Under the pieces are notes generated by a model. That model was not told the origin of the DNA, did not search any database, and saw only the letters and a list, made by a program, of their open reading frames with translations. This document shows, one piece after another, positions 5,371 through 5,428 of a stretch of 5,428 nt of DNA (position 1 is its first letter; each line of letters opens with the position of its first letter). The stretch covers positions 1-5,428 of the forward strand of contig DKRV01000003.1 of the NCBI GenBank assembly GCA_002472405.1, written 5' to 3'. The position numbers and the translations under genes are program-made. The DNA is from Clostridiales bacterium UBA7273 (GTDB lineage Bacteria; Bacillota; Clostridia; Oscillospirales; Oscillospiraceae).

Positions 5371-5398
5371 GGCCGGCCACTCATGTGGCCGGTCTTTT
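5371..5398 (+). terminator. Intrinsic terminator of the synthetase/hydrolase operon
   Basis: CCGGCCAC (5373-5380), loop TCAT, GTGGCCGG (5385-5392) form a perfect 8-bp stem that extends to 10 bp with a G-U and a G-C pair (5371-5372 with 5393-5394). TTTT follows (5395-5398). It lies about 95 bases after the hydrolase stop codon. Confidence 0.88.
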
Positions 5399-5407
5399 CA
5401 GCGTATC

Positions 5408-5428
5408 AAAAAAGTCTGTGACTTTTTT
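5408..5428. terminator. AT-rich inverted repeat at the window end (possible bidirectional terminator)
   Basis: AAAAAAGTC (5408-5416), loop TGT, GACTTTTTT (5420-5428) is a perfect 9-bp inverted repeat that reaches the last base of the window. The stem has only a 3-bp GTC/GAC core plus A-T pairs, so it is weak. It may back up the terminator before it or end a convergent gene to the right. Confidence 0.45.

Noticed and set aside
4902..5384. Minus-strand open frames over the SLH region, one with AGGAAG five bases before an internal ATG at 5331
   Set aside because: They run antisense through clearly coding SLH domains, the product has no recognisable fold, and the purine-rich leader is the complement of the pyrimidine-rich trailer.

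Overview
The window looks like chromosomal DNA from a Gram-positive gut-type clostridium, probably an Oscillospirales/Ruminococcaceae-like Firmicute. This is an inference from the strong AGGAGG-type ribosome binding sites, a secreted protein with three SLH (S-layer homology) domains, the style of the SDR and AMP-binding proteins, and moderately GC-rich genes separated by AT-rich spacers. No mobile element, tRNA, rRNA, CRISPR array or phage gene is visible.

The layout is two short divergent transcription units around a 330-base AT-rich regulatory region (1561-1890). Leftward (minus strand) are a TetR/AcrR-family regulator (982-1560) and a short-chain dehydrogenase/reductase (158-931). A perfect 11-bp hairpin lies between them, and a bidirectional intrinsic terminator (113-141) ends the unit. 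Rightward (plus strand) are a class I adenylate-forming enzyme resembling acyl-CoA synthetases (1891-3636) and, 23 bases after it, a secreted SGNH/GDSL hydrolase with three C-terminal SLH domains (3660-5276). A GC-rich terminator follows (5371-5398). The first ~110 bases hold no gene I can call, and the last 150 bases hold a poly-C tract, inverted repeats and terminators.

A plausible but unproven reading is one regulated module. The wall-anchored hydrolase would cut an ester outside the cell, the synthetase would activate the released carboxylic acid as an acyl-adenylate and then a thioester, and the SDR would carry out an NADP(H)-linked redox step on a related carbonyl or hydroxyl. The TetR protein would control both arms from palindromes in the divergent promoter region, one of which overlaps its own -10 box. 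The most unusual protein-level feature is that the hydrolase lacks the Asp of the usual DxxH motif but keeps Ser, Gly, Asn and His. It may therefore be a Ser-His dyad enzyme.
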